Positions 45,587-56,569 are shown, numbered from the stretch's first letter. The stretch is DNA of 64,000 nucleotides from Kingdonia uniflora (GCA_014058105.1 JACGCM010001227.1:62001-126000); one strand, 5' to 3'. Made by a program: numbers and translations. Notes: generated by a model not told the origin, from the letters alone.

Positions 45587-45624
45587 ATTATTATTTGTTG
45601 CCTTAAAAAAACTAATTAACCTAG

Positions 45625-45875
45625 TGTTAGACAATAATATAATCTAACTATATGAGATCTATTGAGAGTAATTGAGAGAGAAGATATGATGCTTTATTGA
45701 TGATTCATGCTCTGTTCTTAAGCAGGTATAAAACATATATATATATAGACATAGGTTCCTAATCCTACTTAAACTCTCTCCATAAACCCTAAAGGCCTAT
45801 GGACAAATAGGAGTTCGTATAGGACACCCCAACCCTGTTGGGTTCCTAGACTGGGTTTGGACCCAACTCCTAACA
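45625..45875 (-). repeat. Copia LTR 2 (3' LTR) with polypurine tract
   Basis: TGTTAGACAATAAT to CAACTCCTAACA. On the minus strand it is preceded by CATCCCAAGGGGAAG, the polypurine tract (45890-45876). It shares end regions and the GGACACCCCAAYCCTRTTGG block with LTR 1 but is clearly diverged elsewhere, so the two LTRs come from different members of one family. Confidence 0.87.
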
Positions 45876-45884
45876 CTTCCCCTT

Positions 45885-47555
45885 GGGATGTTCCATACTA
45901 AGATGACTTGCCTCATTAAAAACTCTACCTAGCAAAACCCCCTTGGGCAAAAAAATTGTGCAAGGAAAAAGTACAATCATATGCCCTATATGGGTTGTGG
46001 ACGTGTATACATTGCCTCATTAAAACCTCTAGCCAGTAAAACCTCCTAGGATAAAAACTACGCTATCAAGAAAAAGATTACAACACGTATGTGTCCACGT
46101 CCGGCTGGGACTACTCCCCCTAACGCCGATCTCCCTGAGATAATAAATCTTGTAAACCTTTCATGACGATTCCATGAACCAATATCTTAAACGGAGGATA
46201 TACAAGAGCCTTCATGAATAGATCAGCCAGGTTGTCTTCTGAATGGACTTGAGCAACGTTGATCTCATTCATCTTCTATAACTCCTGAATGTGGAAGAAC
46301 TTTGGTGAAATATGCTTCGTTTTGTCACCTTTAATAAATCCGCCCTTGACTTGAACGATATAAGCTGCTTTGTCTTCATAAAGTATCGTTGGTTTATCTT
46401 GGATAGAACTTAGACTGCAACTCCCATTAATGTAGTTGATCATAGACTGCAACCAGAAGCATTCTCTGTCGGCTCCATATAGTGCAAGAATCTCTTCGTG
46501 GTTCGAGGATGTAGTAACCATTACTTCACTAATCTCCATGAAATCATAGTATCTTCATACAAAAACACATAACCCGATTATGATCGGCTTTTATGTAGAT
46601 CTGACAAATATACTACATCGGCGTATCCTATAATTTCCCATTTGCCAAGTTATGGATATAACAAACCCCAGTCTTTCGGGCCGATAAGATATCTCAGAAT
46701 GTGTCTGATCTCAATCCAGTACCTTTGGGTAGGAATAAAACTATGGCAAGCCAAATAGTTTACTGCAAATGAGTCATTGGGTATAGTATACCCAACTAAC
46801 TATATCAATGCACCTCCTAGCTAGCACCATGGCCCTAGGAGTTTCTCCCTCATTAGGATGGTGGAAGATGTCCTTGTCCACACCCAAGTACTGGACGTAT
46901 AATAAATGACTTAGCAGCTTGTGCTACATTCATATCGAAGTGTTAGATAACTCGTCCAATATATATTGCTTGGTGTACGAGTGCCACTATCAAGATGTTC
47001 AATCTGCAAATCGAGACACTCTTGATTTCCTAAGGTCTTGTATTTCGAATTCCTTCCCAAGGTATTCAACGGCTTTCACAATCTCCCCCAAAGGTCTAAT
47101 GATATCCAAATCATTTAGTACACTATTATGATGATACTGAAGCTAATTTATGTGTTCTAAATAAGAATGCATTGACAGATAAAGATATTTACAAAGTCCC
47201 CGACCTTCAAATACTCAGTCAACTTACTATGTCTCATGGTCCTTGATTGCTTCAAGTCAATAATAACTTTTCCAGTTCTATTACGTACGCACCTCGTGCA
47301 TCAGGCTTAATTAATTTCAGAAGCTTATACCTTCCCAGGTAGCTTCATGTATATATCCGTATCTAGTTTCCCATATAGATACGTGGTATTTATATCAGAC
47401 GCATGTTTAGCTTATCCCCGACAACTTGATTGACTGATCAATATCGAAATGTTATAGCGTTCATAACCGGGTAATAGGTCACACTACAATCGATGCCATA
47501 TCTTTTAAAGATTTCCTGGCAACTAGTTTAATCCACAACACGATTGAGAAGCCTG
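45885..47555 (-). pseudogene. Copia reverse transcriptase and RNase H, 3' half of an element
   Basis: The minus strand from 47555 reads CQEIFKRYGIDC, VTYYPVMNAITFRYLISLA, then YMGN..TDIYMKLPGK, GAYVIELEK (47290-47250), LKQSRTM, LTEYLKVGDF, CLDLQIEHLDSGT (about 46985), GGALI, LVGYTIPNDSFAVNYLACHS (46800-46730), RYWIEIRHILRYLIGPKDWG, then RNase H at 46560-46276 (SNHEEILALYGADRECFWLQ, LYEDKAAYIVQ). Many stops. The LYEDKAA box keeps the Asp of RNase H. The 5' side is cut at about 47556 by a gypsy LTR. Confidence 0.85.
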
Positions 47556-48040
47556 TGTTAGTAGAGAAATACGAAGAACACCAATCGGTTTGGAAAATAG
47601 AGAATTCAATTACTCAAGAACGAAGTAATTACAGGAAGAAAAACTTTTAAATCCTAGGGTTACATTAAAGAAATAACCCTAAGTTCCCTTTATATAATAG
47701 AGAACCTAAAATACTAAAAGCATACATCTTGAGGCAAAAACACCCCCCGAATTATAACCACCGCCAAAAAGGAAAAATGCTGAATCGCGCCTCTGTTCGA
47801 ACAGAATAAGTTTTTGTTCGAATAAAATAAAGTGTATTCGAATAGACACAAATCCTATTCGAATAAAACCCATCAGACAGAAATGTATTCGAGCAGAAAC
47901 AAGTCTGTTAAAAAAAAACCTATTAGGCATAAATGTATTCGAACAGAAACAAGTCTGTTCGAATAGAAACTTAAAAACATTCATGTCTTCGTCAGATCCT
48001 CCTGGATCATGGTTTTCCCCTTTAGGAGCCTTGAGCTCCT
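47556..48040 (-). mobile_element. Probable LTR/3' end of a gypsy element, with TTCGAATAG repeats
   Basis: TGTTAGTAGAGAAATACGAA at 47556 cuts off the copia and looks like an LTR end, with TCCCTTTATATAATAGAG as a TATA-like region. No second copy is in the window, so the inner boundary is not certain. At 47796-47970 seven to eight copies of TTCGAACAG/TTCGAATAGA-type half-palindromes recur at about 20-45 bp (for example GTTCGAACAGAATAAG and ATTCGAACAGAAACAAGTC). Confidence 0.5.
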
Positions 48041-48047
48041 GCTCAAG

Positions 48048-48635
48048 CTAGAACTGGAGATGTAGGAATGCGGCGATGCCCAATTCCCTACTGCACCACT
48101 TCGACGTACTCGGTAGTATACCTATCTTCCCAACTAGGAACGAATCAATAATACCCCATCTTGTAGTATGAACCTTCCTCTCCAGAATACTATCCTTCAG
48201 AAATGGATCTTCTCTTTCCATCCATAAGTCATCAACTGACGGTAGAGAAGTATCGATTTCAGAGTCTTCATCCGGAAGAGACGGCTCAAGCAGCTTCAAA
48301 TGCTCGACATTAATAACCGAATACATCTTCATGAAAGGTGGCAAATCCAACTGGAATACATTGCCACCAATCTTCTTGAGTATAAAAAATGTACCATAAC
48401 GGATAGGATTGAGCTTCTTACCTTCCCCCTTAAGCCGTTCCTTACCCAAATACAACCAAACGAGGTCGCCCTCAAGAAAAGTACACTCAACCCGATGCTT
48501 GTCGTGACGAGCCTTGTACTTTACTTGAGTCTTCTTCAACTGAGCTTCAACCGCCTCATGAACCTTGCTGATCTTCTTAATGAAATGATAAAACCTGCTC
48601 ATCTTCCTCTTTCCCTGATACCGTCTTGTCGCCAA
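48048..48635 (-). pseudogene. Gypsy integrase C-terminal region
   Basis: The 195-codon minus-strand frame contains KKISKVHEAVEAQLKKTQVK, YKARHDKHRVECTFLEGDLV, WLYLGKERLKGEGKKLNPIR, YGTFFILKKIGGNVFQLDLP and INVEHLKLLEPSLPDED. This is the GPY/F-like and linker part of a chromodomain-less Ty3/gypsy integrase, from a different group than the 7.6-kb element. The frame is open here but upstream parts are broken, so it is not a functional gene. Confidence 0.87.
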
Positions 48636-48639
48636 GACT

Positions 48640-49270
48640 AAACGCTAAATCAAAAAGGCTTTATGGCAAGTACCCCAAGCAAACTTCAAAAGGAGACTTC
48701 AACGTAGAACCATGAATCGCTCGGATGAATGTAAATTGAATATACGGTAAAATCTTGTCTCAAGTCTTCGGATGCTTAAAATGGAATTCCCCTAATAAAT
48801 GTACCAAAGTACGGTTAACGACCTCTGTTTGCTCGTCTGTCTACGAATGAAGAGGGGTACTCCTCTTCAACTTATTATACATCATCCCCCATAACGATCT
48901 CCAGAAATGCCCCAAAAAGCGGCTATCCCTATCAGAAATAATAGAAGAAGGGAACCCAAAATACCTCCAGACGTCTCTGAAAAACAATCGCGCTGCTCCT
49001 TTGTGACCGTCTTCTAACATAGAATAAGAACAATCATCTTGCTGAATTGATCCACCACCACAAACAAATAGTCATTCTTACACCTGGTCATGGGAAAACC
49101 ACCCATAAAATCCATCGAAATGTTTTCCCAAAGTCAACTAGGAACTGACAATGGTAAGTACAGTCCTATCTTTCTATTGGAAGGCTTTAATGTGTTGCAT
49201 AACACTCAGCCACGAGCCACATGAGCCGCATCCACCTGTATCTTCAGCTAATAGACATAACGCCGCAAAT
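48640..49270 (-). pseudogene. Gypsy integrase core with stops
   Basis: The minus strand carries degraded integrase core: MDFMGGFPMTRCKNDYLFVV, DQFSKM, then GFPSSIISDRDSRFLGHFWR, SLWGMMYNKLKRSTPLHS, TDEQTEVVNRTLVHLL, EFHFKHPKT. SDRDSRF keeps the second catalytic Asp. Several stops and frame changes. Confidence 0.82.
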
Positions 49271-50461
49271 TCAGAAGAGTCTACTCAACCCTAAAATGTC
49301 CTGCCACCCGGGAATACATAGTAAACTGCCCCTGTAAATCAAACCATCATTCAGAACATACTCGCAAGTCTTTCCCTGCAGTAACTTTTTGTGAATCACA
49401 TTGATCTCCTCATCGTCATCATTCCCTGAAACGTACTCAGAAGGAACAATCGCCTGTATCTGCATAGCTACCAACAAAGCAGAAATAGTTGGTAATGGGG
49501 GTCGAGATAGCATATCAGCCATCTTGTTGTCCACTTCTTTCTTATACTTGATCAATAAGGTAAATTGTTGAAGGTACGACATCCACTTCATATGGCGAGC
49601 TTGCTGAAGCTTGGACTACGTAGATAAAAACTGTAACGGCTTGTGATCGAAATGTACCACAATCTCCTTCCTCAATAAGTAACCCCGTCAATGCTTCACT
49701 GATTGATATAACGCGTAGAACTCCTTATCGTAGGTAGGATAGTTGCGTACTACTTCTGTAAACATCTCAGAATGGTAAGCAACCGGCTTCCCATTCTGTA
49801 AAAGGATTTCCCCCAATGCATAATCTGACGCATCTGTCTCAACCTTAAAAGGCCACTGTAAATTAGGTAATGTTAACACTGATGCATCTGTAATCTTTCG
49901 CTTCAGTAACAAAAAAGTCTTTTCAAGATGCTCTTCCCACAGAAATTGTACTCCGGTCTTTGTCAAAGAATGCAACAGTGCGGCAAGTTAAGAAAAATGC
50001 TGAATAAATTTGGGTAGTGGATCACTATTCACCAAGGTGATATCATGCTCCACATCCTTCTTGCGCGGCATCCCGTCTATGCACAGAAACAAGTCTTCAT
50101 ACTCCTCTTGCAACTCCCCTATATCAGTTTGTTGCTTAAGAGACATTGCCAAAGTAGACAATACTGTAGCCGACCGATCCTTTTGAATCTGTCACACCAA
50201 CTACAAATCAAATTTGCCGCTCGCATTAACCAACCTTTTCGCCTGAGTCACCGTTACCAAATTACTAGTAGTGATATGTTCCTTGCACGCATTAATATAA
50301 AACTCAATCCCATCTTTCACCAAACGATACTTGCGAGCACGACGGTAAAGGATTGTATCTCGGTCCCAAAGATAAGGGATACCCAACATGACTTGACACA
50401 CGTCTAACGGAACCACCTCGCATGTCACTTCGTCAATAAACTTCTCAGTAATTACAAACAT
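49271..50461 (-). pseudogene. Gypsy protease end and RNase H with the polymerase core deleted
   Basis: Minus strand 50461-50201 is the end of the aspartic protease (FVITEKFIDEVTCEVVPLDV, CQVMLGIPYLWDRDTILYRR). After a stop it continues with the linker RSATVLSTLAMSLKQQTDIG, EYEDLFLCIDGMPRKKDVEH, DITLVNSDPLPKFIQHFS and, directly, LHSLTKTGVQFLWEEHLEKTF (49975). DITLV is where reverse transcriptase normally begins and KFIQHFS-LA is where it ends, so the fingers-palm region with its YVDD box is missing. RNase H follows (VETDASDYALGEILLQNGKP, YPTYDKEFYALYQSVKH) and the connection (KYKKEVDNKMADMLSRPP, 49591-49271). Confidence 0.88.
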
Positions 50462-50469
50462 GATGTATT

Positions 50470-51058
50470 CATATATTCACTTGCCACCTACATCGAGTTT
50501 AGCAACGTCTTCACAAGTGCAAGACTATGGTGTTCATGCGACCGATGATCCACATGATATGGGATGGTTCATGGATGTGGCAGGACGAGCGATCAGCGTA
50601 GATGAATACCGATCCCGATGATGTAGGTACCGTACCCGTGTCCATCTTCATATAGTATGGATGAGTTGTGGCATCATAACCATCGAATATGGTATGCGGC
50701 ATATGAAGACTCGGGGTAACAAGTTGACCGCAATGTTGAGTTAGAGGAATAGCTGAGGCAGAGGGATGAAATCATCTGAGAGACGTCCGAGAGACTAGCT
50801 GAGAGGTTTATTTCCTACTAGACAGTGTCGGTTGTGTAATATACCTACGATGATAGTCTCGCACATAGCAGACGTGCCCGCCAAACGAAGAGAGGTCATC
50901 CCAGTTAGGCTATGTTTTATTTAGATCTTTTATTTATATTTTGTTTAAACTATGTTGCGTATTAATATTGTTTAAACTATGTTTTGTTTAAACGATGTTT
51001 TATTTAAACTATGTTTTGTTTAAACTATGCTGAGTTTTAATATAAATATTTTTGTTTT
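50470..51058. other. Unidentified remnant with TTTAAACTATG tandem repeats
   Basis: A degraded plus-strand coding-like tract at 50700-50925 (LRQRDEIIRETSERLAERF-like, with stops, then YDDSLAHSRRARQTKRGHPS) looks like the tail of a transposon or plant gene I cannot name. It is followed at 50935-51040 by about six copies of GTTTAAACTATGTTTT, a degenerate 16-30-bp repeat with the palindromic core GTTTAAAC. Confidence 0.45.
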
Positions 51059-51336
51059 GGAAACTTGTTGTCCAAGTTACTCAAGCATCAACGACAAGTA
51101 TTAATATTGCTAGATTAATATGAGACTAAACTGAAGTGAGGAGTGTTAAGTCTGGTTAAACACCTTAGTCTAGTTTTTTATGGAAACTTGTTGGACAAGT
51201 TACTCAACGACCATATTAGCGGCTAGTTTTTTTTGAACACTTGTTAACGGCTATATTAACGGTTAGTTTTTTCAATCTATAAATATCATTCATCTTCTAC
51301 ACTTTCCTCCCTCCTTACCTTACAAACAAAACTACT

Positions 51337-53010
51337 ATGTCTTCCTTAAGCTCCCAATCTAAATCACCAAACCACTCTCAATGCTCTAATACGAACCAAC
51401 AAGGAATCGTCTTTCCTCATCAATTCGGCACATTTAATCTATCGTAAATGCCTGACACTTCCCAATATTGGAATTACAATGTTTGTCAACTATTCCTGCC
51501 ACCCGACAATCAATTTCAATCTCAAACCCATGAATATTACCCTTATTACCCAAACCGAGGATATTACCCTCAATTTGGTGGGTATACGGGCTCGTACCCC
51601 CAACCGGGGAATTTATATTATTCATCTCAAAATGGCTTCGCCGGTGGAAGTTTAAGTACCACGCCGATTCAAGGTACATGGGGTTTAAATTATTTAAATC
51701 TTAATACATCGTCGGTTGTATCTCCAGTCATCGCCAAAGAACTCAATCCGGTTCTCACTAGAAGTAATATGCGCGGGAAGGCAAAGTCTATAAGAAAGAC
51801 AGCATTGACACCTATTATAGTTGAGGATATAGTTGAGACTGAGGAACTCAATCTGGCTCTCACGAGAAGTAATACGCGAGGAAAAGTAAAGTCTAAAAGA
51901 AAGATTGCATCGACACCTATTATAGTTGAGGATGTAATTGAGGCTTCAGAGGAAGTTCATGATGACAAAGAACAATACTCCAACTCTAAAAATTTGTCGT
52001 CCAATGACTTCGTGAATCTTGCATGCACTTGGTCCCAAGTATCTCAAAATCTTGCTAGCACGAACAACCAAAAATCCATTATATTTTGGTTCAAGGTGCG
52101 TGACCAATTCTACTTCTTCTATGTTGACCAATCGATGTAGCGATCGTACAATGATGTTAATTGTACGTATAAGGGGCAGCTCAATAAGGAATGTTCAATT
52201 TTTAGAGGCATCATTCAAGACCATGAGAGCTGACATCATACCGGCATTAGAACAGATGACTTCGTAAGTATTTCATTTATTTTTCTCATTTAATTAATGT
52301 TCAAAGGTGAATCATATTCTAAAGATTTTTTTAACTTGATTTCTAGGAACGTATGACATATGATAGATTTTTTCAACTACAACACAAACCATTTACACTT
52401 GGGAAAGCGTACAAAGTTTTGGAAACTTTCCCAAAATAGTCACAAATTCATCACATCGGCCAACCCGGCCGCAACGTCGCTAGGAAGTTAAATTTTAACA
52501 ATAGCCCGGGTAACTCCACCAATACCGATCCTGAAATACCTATATTCGGCACTCTAAATATCGTAATTCTGAATGATTATATCGATTTGGATACGCCATT
52601 ATACTCTTGTGGGGATGTACGACCAAACGGTAAAAAAAAAATACAAGGCAAAAGAAGCGGCAAAGTCAAGTATAGATTTTTGGGGGAAGAGGATGCTTGA
52701 GACAACGTCTAACATGATAAAGTCATGGAATAAGAGAGATGAGTAGAAGAAAAAGGAAAATAAAGCTAGAGCTAGAGCATGAGAGGAACTAAAGTTGGCT
52801 AGAGAGGCTGAAATTGAAAGGATGCGTGAACCAGAGCTAACTCGAATAAAAGCCATCTATGATGCGCATATGTTTAAGGTGACGACAACGGACCCAAGCA
52901 ACCTACTACTGGCACAAAGGCGTTGGATAAAGAAATAGATTAAATAAAATTTAAAAAAATTGAAGAAGCAGTGTTCAAGTGATGACGGCGTTTCGAGTGA
53001 TGAAGATTGA
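51337..53010 (+). pseudogene. Harbinger ORF1 (MYB/SANT-like, NAM-associated tail)
   Basis: Start ATG 51337 (MSSLSSQSKSPNHSQCSNTN) follows TATA box 51278-51286 by about 50 bp. An in-frame TAA at 51445 precedes a Met at 51448, and the frame then runs to a stop at 52138. The Tyr/Pro/Asn-rich N-terminus (YYPYYPNRGYYPQFGG) and the two-copy motif ELNxxLTRSNxRGKxKSxRK come before a SANT-like part (LACTWSQVSQNLAST, IFWFKVRDQF). After the stop the frame continues (NCTYKGQLNKECSIFRGII) to an intron near 52268. The tail at about 52610-53010 is a Lys/Glu-rich NAM-associated region. ORF1 helps the transposase bind ends and enter the nucleus. At least three stops make this copy inactive. Confidence 0.82.
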
Positions 53011-53348
53011 TGTAGTCCTTAGCGTTAATAGTAGTTATTAAGTTCTATATAATTTTATTATTTCAATAAAATTATTATCAATGATTCGTAATCCTTAAAA
53101 ATTGTTACAAAATCAAAAAGTAGAAGCAGTAAACCATGTTTCCTTAAAGTATTACAATGATGAAGACTTGAAAACAAAATACATTACAACTTCAACATTA
53201 AACTTGGAAACAAAATATATTACTTTAGAAAATAAACAAACAATGATGAAGACTACAATTACTCTACCCCTTTTTTACTCCACAAATGCGCGACAAGTTC
53301 ATCTCGTAATTGGAAATAAGCTCCTTCATTTCTAATTTCATGAACCTT

Positions 53349-54640
53349 CTATATGTATTCTGCCATAGTGTTGATCGCGTGCCTAGGATTTAAGTCCTCC
53401 TTCCAAGTATTCACGGATTTTCTAAACTTGGGATCAATGTCCATTTGCAGGATGTAAGTATGACGTTCATCTTCGACGATCATATTGTACAGGATTATAC
53501 ATGCGTACATAACATTTCTTAGATCACTGGGTTTCCAAAATTGAGCACCGTGTGCTAATATTTTAAACCTAGCCTGTAAAACCCTAAAAGAACACTCTAC
53601 ATCTTTCCGGCATGATTCTTGTATCTTCAAAAAATATCTTTCAGCATCGTTGGACGGGTTTCTTATAGTCTGAACAAGTGTTAGCCATTTTGGATAGACT
53701 TCATCCGCTAAGTAATAACCCATAGTGTGTGGTACCATGCCTATATTATAATTGCACGGCGGCACAACTGCATTAAGCAAGTTATTAAAAAGCCACCCTT
53801 GATGCAAGACGTTCACGTCGTTATTCGAACCGGGCAACCCAAAAAATACGTGTCAAGTCCAAAGATCTTGGGATGTAACCGCTTCAAAAATCACCGTCGG
53901 GATTTTCTTATACCCGGTATATTGTCATGCCCACTCGGTAGGACAATTCTTCCATTTCCAATGTATACAATATAAACTACCTAACATCCCCGGGAAGCCT
54001 CCCGATCCATTCACTTCTAACAAGTATAATGAATCGTCTTCATTGGGAGATCGAAGGTATTGAGCTTTGAATTATGTTATAATAGTTTTAAAAATTCTTT
54101 CAAGTACAAAGTAACCATAGACTCCCCAATTCGAAGGTATTCTTTTTGGGCATCTGCGCTCGTACCGTAACATAACATGTGAAGTGTGCACATTATCTTT
54201 TGGTATGAGGATAAACCCATTGTCTTAGCTGCATTTTCTCTTTCATTAAAATAGGGGTTCGAAAAAAGTATTTGATCATAAATGCGTTGATATACACCTT
54301 CGCTCATACGGAATTGACGACGAAATGAGATACCTCTGAATCTTGGGTTGTCACCGAAGTAATCCCGATTAAGGCTAACCTCCCCCAATTTATGCTCACG
54401 GCTTTTTTGTTTGTCAAACCTTCTCCTTTTACTACCTCCCCGCCTCCTTGATGAGGTTTCCTCTTGCTCCTCTTCTTCTTCTTCTTCTCCCATCTCAATC
54501 ATAATCTTGCTATACTCGTATCTCAACTCAATTTGATGTCGAAATAGCTCTTCCTCGCCGGACAACGATGAATATGATAACTCCCAAGATGAGAGTAATG
54601 TGTCTGGCTTGAGTAGGTCAGCAATGATTTCGTCAGACAT
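53349..54640 (-). pseudogene. Harbinger DDE transposase, broken
   Basis: The reading starts at Met 54640 (MSDEIIADLL) rather than 54676, because 54640 opens the usual Asp-Glu start. After a Glu-rich stretch and basic RRRGGSKRRRF come SLNRDYFGDNPRFRGISFRR, RMSEGVYQRIYDQIL and the helix-turn-helix-like SSYQKIMCTLHMLCYG. At about 54060 a stop interrupts (KEFLKLL). The catalytic part continues GFPGMLGSLYCIHWKWKNCP, QYTGYKKIPTVIFEAV, SQDLWT, stop, HVFFGLPGSNNDVNVL and MGYYLADEVYPKW to HTYILQMDID. The first catalytic Asp, usually GS-x-DCxHW, appears as Tyr here. Stops lie near 53930 and 53850 as well. Confidence 0.87.
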
Positions 54641-54800
54641 GATTCGACGAAATTGATAAGAAATGAAGAAAGTCAAGTTTTAAGATATAGGATGAATGAG
54701 TTGATTGTTGAAGAGCAAGAGAGTAGAAGATGAATGGGGCTTATAAATAGAGAATAAACTAGCCGTTTATAGCCATTGAGCATCTTGTTAAAGAGGTTTG

Positions 54801-55260
54801 ATCAGAGAAAAACCAGGATGAAATAATGGGGAGCCAAAGATATTTTTTATGCAGGCTTTTGCCGCGTACTTCTGAACCGTACGGCAAAACTAGTTGTTTC
54901 AAATTCTTTCAATCTCAGCCGTCCACGTGTTTTAATCGTGTATGTTGTGTCTACACGCAGTTCTGTAGTGCGCGCAATGGGAGCCACTGGATTGAGTCAA
55001 CGTATTATAATCTTAAAGGCTCGGTGACTACGCGCCCTTCTGAACCGCACGCATTAACTACACGCCCTTCTGAACCGCGAGGCATGAATTCACCTCAAAT
55101 CCACCCACATGGTGAAGAATCCACCCTCAGGGTGAATTATGTGTATGCCACGTCACCAAGTCACCTAGCTGCTGGGAAGCATTTGGGGTGGATTTGAGGG
55201 TAGATTTGAAATTCACCCTGCCACGTCACAATCCACCTAGCTGCTATGGATGTTCTAATG
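54801..55260. repeat. Repeat-rich interval, possible MITE
   Basis: CGCCCTTCTGAACCGC occurs at about 55034 and 55065 in units of about 31 bp, with a diverged copy near 54867. GCCACGTCAC with CACCTAGCTGCT occurs at about 55147 and 55219. The right edge, reversed ATTAGAACATCCATAGCAGC (from about 55258), looks like a GAGCATCC-type MITE end. The only candidate for a left end is ATTGAGCATCTTG (54776), which may belong to the Harbinger element. No gene is supported. Confidence 0.45.
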
Positions 55261-55311
55261 TTGTTAGTCCTCAGAAGATTTTCAAGCTTCCTAAACAACC
55301 AGTTAAAAGCT

Positions 55312-56148
55312 CGCAGAGGCTCTCAAGCACTCTTTCAATGTTAACCTGAGTTCTATTCCTCTTTCAAGTATCAAAGGGGACTATGTTTCAGTCAAAATTA
55401 ATGAGGAGGATTACAAGATGGGGTTGGCTCAGTGCATGTTTATCCTAATTGGTAGACTACTTCTTGCAAAGGGTAAAAAACCAATCAAAGCTAGCAATCT
55501 TCATGCTCAAGTAGAAAAGTTATGGAAACCTACATCATTTTGGAAGATTACGCCATTGGGCAAGGGGTTTTTTGACATCTACTTCTTTAATGAGCAAGAT
55601 ATGAGACGGATCTGGTCGTACAGATCATGGAATTTTGGAGTAGGGATTATGCGGTTAACACAGTGGACCCGCGATTCAACCCTTACAGGCAAAAAAATTC
55701 TCATGCTTTGGTTTGGATTCCTATATGGGACGTGAGTCAAGAATATTGGATCCCTAGAATCTTGATGCAAATTGCTTGTGGAGTTGGTTTACCGCTACAA
55801 TTGGATCATACAACAAAAAAGAAGCGATTTGGGCATTTACCTAGGGTTTTGGTTTATATTGATATCAGCAAACCGCTTACTTATGAGGTTATTGTGGTGG
55901 AGAGAGAAGGCTTTACTTTTAATGCTTCGATTGAATATGAAAGCATCCCATCGATTTGCAATTATTACAACATTATTAGCCAGGAGATCTCGATATGTAA
56001 ACTTGGCAAGAGCAAAACGAAAGAGCAAGAACCTCAGATCAATAAAGAAACTGATGAATATCAACGAGGAAGGTCTAAAGTGTGTCATCAAACTAAATCG
56101 AGACCACCAAATAAAATTTGGAACTTGATTTCCTATTATCGGCAATGA
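55312..56148 (+). pseudogene. LINE ORF1 (DUF4283 protein), frameshifted
   Basis: AEALKHSFNVNLSSIPLSSI, KGDYVSVKINEEDYKMGLAQ, LIGRLLLAKGKKPIKASNLH, LWKPTSFWKITPLGKGFFDI and MRRIWSYRSWNFGVGIMRLT are a DUF4283 domain, open from about 55312 to 55735. A frame shift near 55650 moves the reading to NTVDPRFNPYRQ, ALVWIPIWDVSQEYW, QIACGVGLPLQLDHTT, RFGHLPRVLVYIDISKPL and YESIPSICNYYNIISQEISI. The last stands where the CX2CX4HX4C zinc knuckle is expected, with most Cys and His lost. Such proteins are the RNA-binding ORF1 of plant LINEs. No reverse transcriptase follows. Confidence 0.87.
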
Positions 56149-56534
56149 TAGGGATTTGCCTCTTATCTCTAACTTATGGGTCACTTGGTCCACTTTTGTT
56201 ACTGCTCAAGTTGTTGCGAATTCAGCTCAACAAATCACTATTTCCGCATCTTTGGAATGTATGTCATGTCATTTTACTAGAGTATACGCTAGTACTAACG
56301 GAAAAGGATTTAGAGATACTCAAAAACCAAATACTCAAGTCTCACTCAATACCAACCACTCATCTAGAGATGAGTGGTTCTCAAAATTAGTGATTTTCTA
56401 TATAAGAAATGAGGTGGAAACAAGTTTTGGTTCTAGCTGCCCCACTTCCTCTCTCTTCCCCCTCTAGCTGGCAGATACGTCATATTACTGTCTCTCTTTC
56501 CATCTCTCTTACAAAGATTTGAAACATCACATTG

Positions 56535-56569
<35 letters not shown>

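Larger units (their letters stand above)
42958..45624. repeat. 39/38-bp direct repeat bracketing a copia half
   Basis: 42958-42996 and 45587-45624 are nearly identical (ATTATTATTTKTTGCCTT, A-run, CTAATTAACCTAG). The first is the 3' end of the LINE plus its flank. The second sits between two copia LTRs. At 38-39 bp it is far too long for a copia target duplication. It suggests a local duplication or a recombination that copied the LINE end together with adjacent sequence. Confidence 0.8.
51059..54800. mobile_element. PIF/Harbinger transposon with both ORFs, decayed
   Basis: Holds a MYB/SANT-like ORF1 on the plus strand (51337-53010) and a DDE transposase on the minus strand (54640-53349), converging. 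Both are preceded by related promoters in inverted orientation: left GGCTATATTAACGGTTAG, CTATAAATA, TTCATCTTCTAC; right, reversed, GGCTATAAACGGCTAG, CTATTTATAA, TTCATCTTCTAC. This symmetry is the inner part of the terminal inverted repeats. Exact ends and target duplication could not be fixed; the left end lies at about 51059-51200, where GGAAACTTGTTG.CAAGTTACTC occurs twice (51059 and 51182). Confidence 0.8.

Noticed and set aside
42958..45624. 38/39-bp repeat as the target duplication of the enclosed copia
   Set aside because: Copia integrase makes 5-bp duplications; this repeat is eight times longer and contains the LINE tail.
48300..48641. 113-codon plus-strand ORF
   Set aside because: It is the antisense shadow of the gypsy integrase C-terminal region, which has clear motifs on the minus strand.
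50511..50702. 63-codon minus-strand ORF beyond the gypsy protease
   Set aside because: It does not match gag or protease of the gypsy element and has no motif; the plus strand gives an equally weak reading, so no gene is called.
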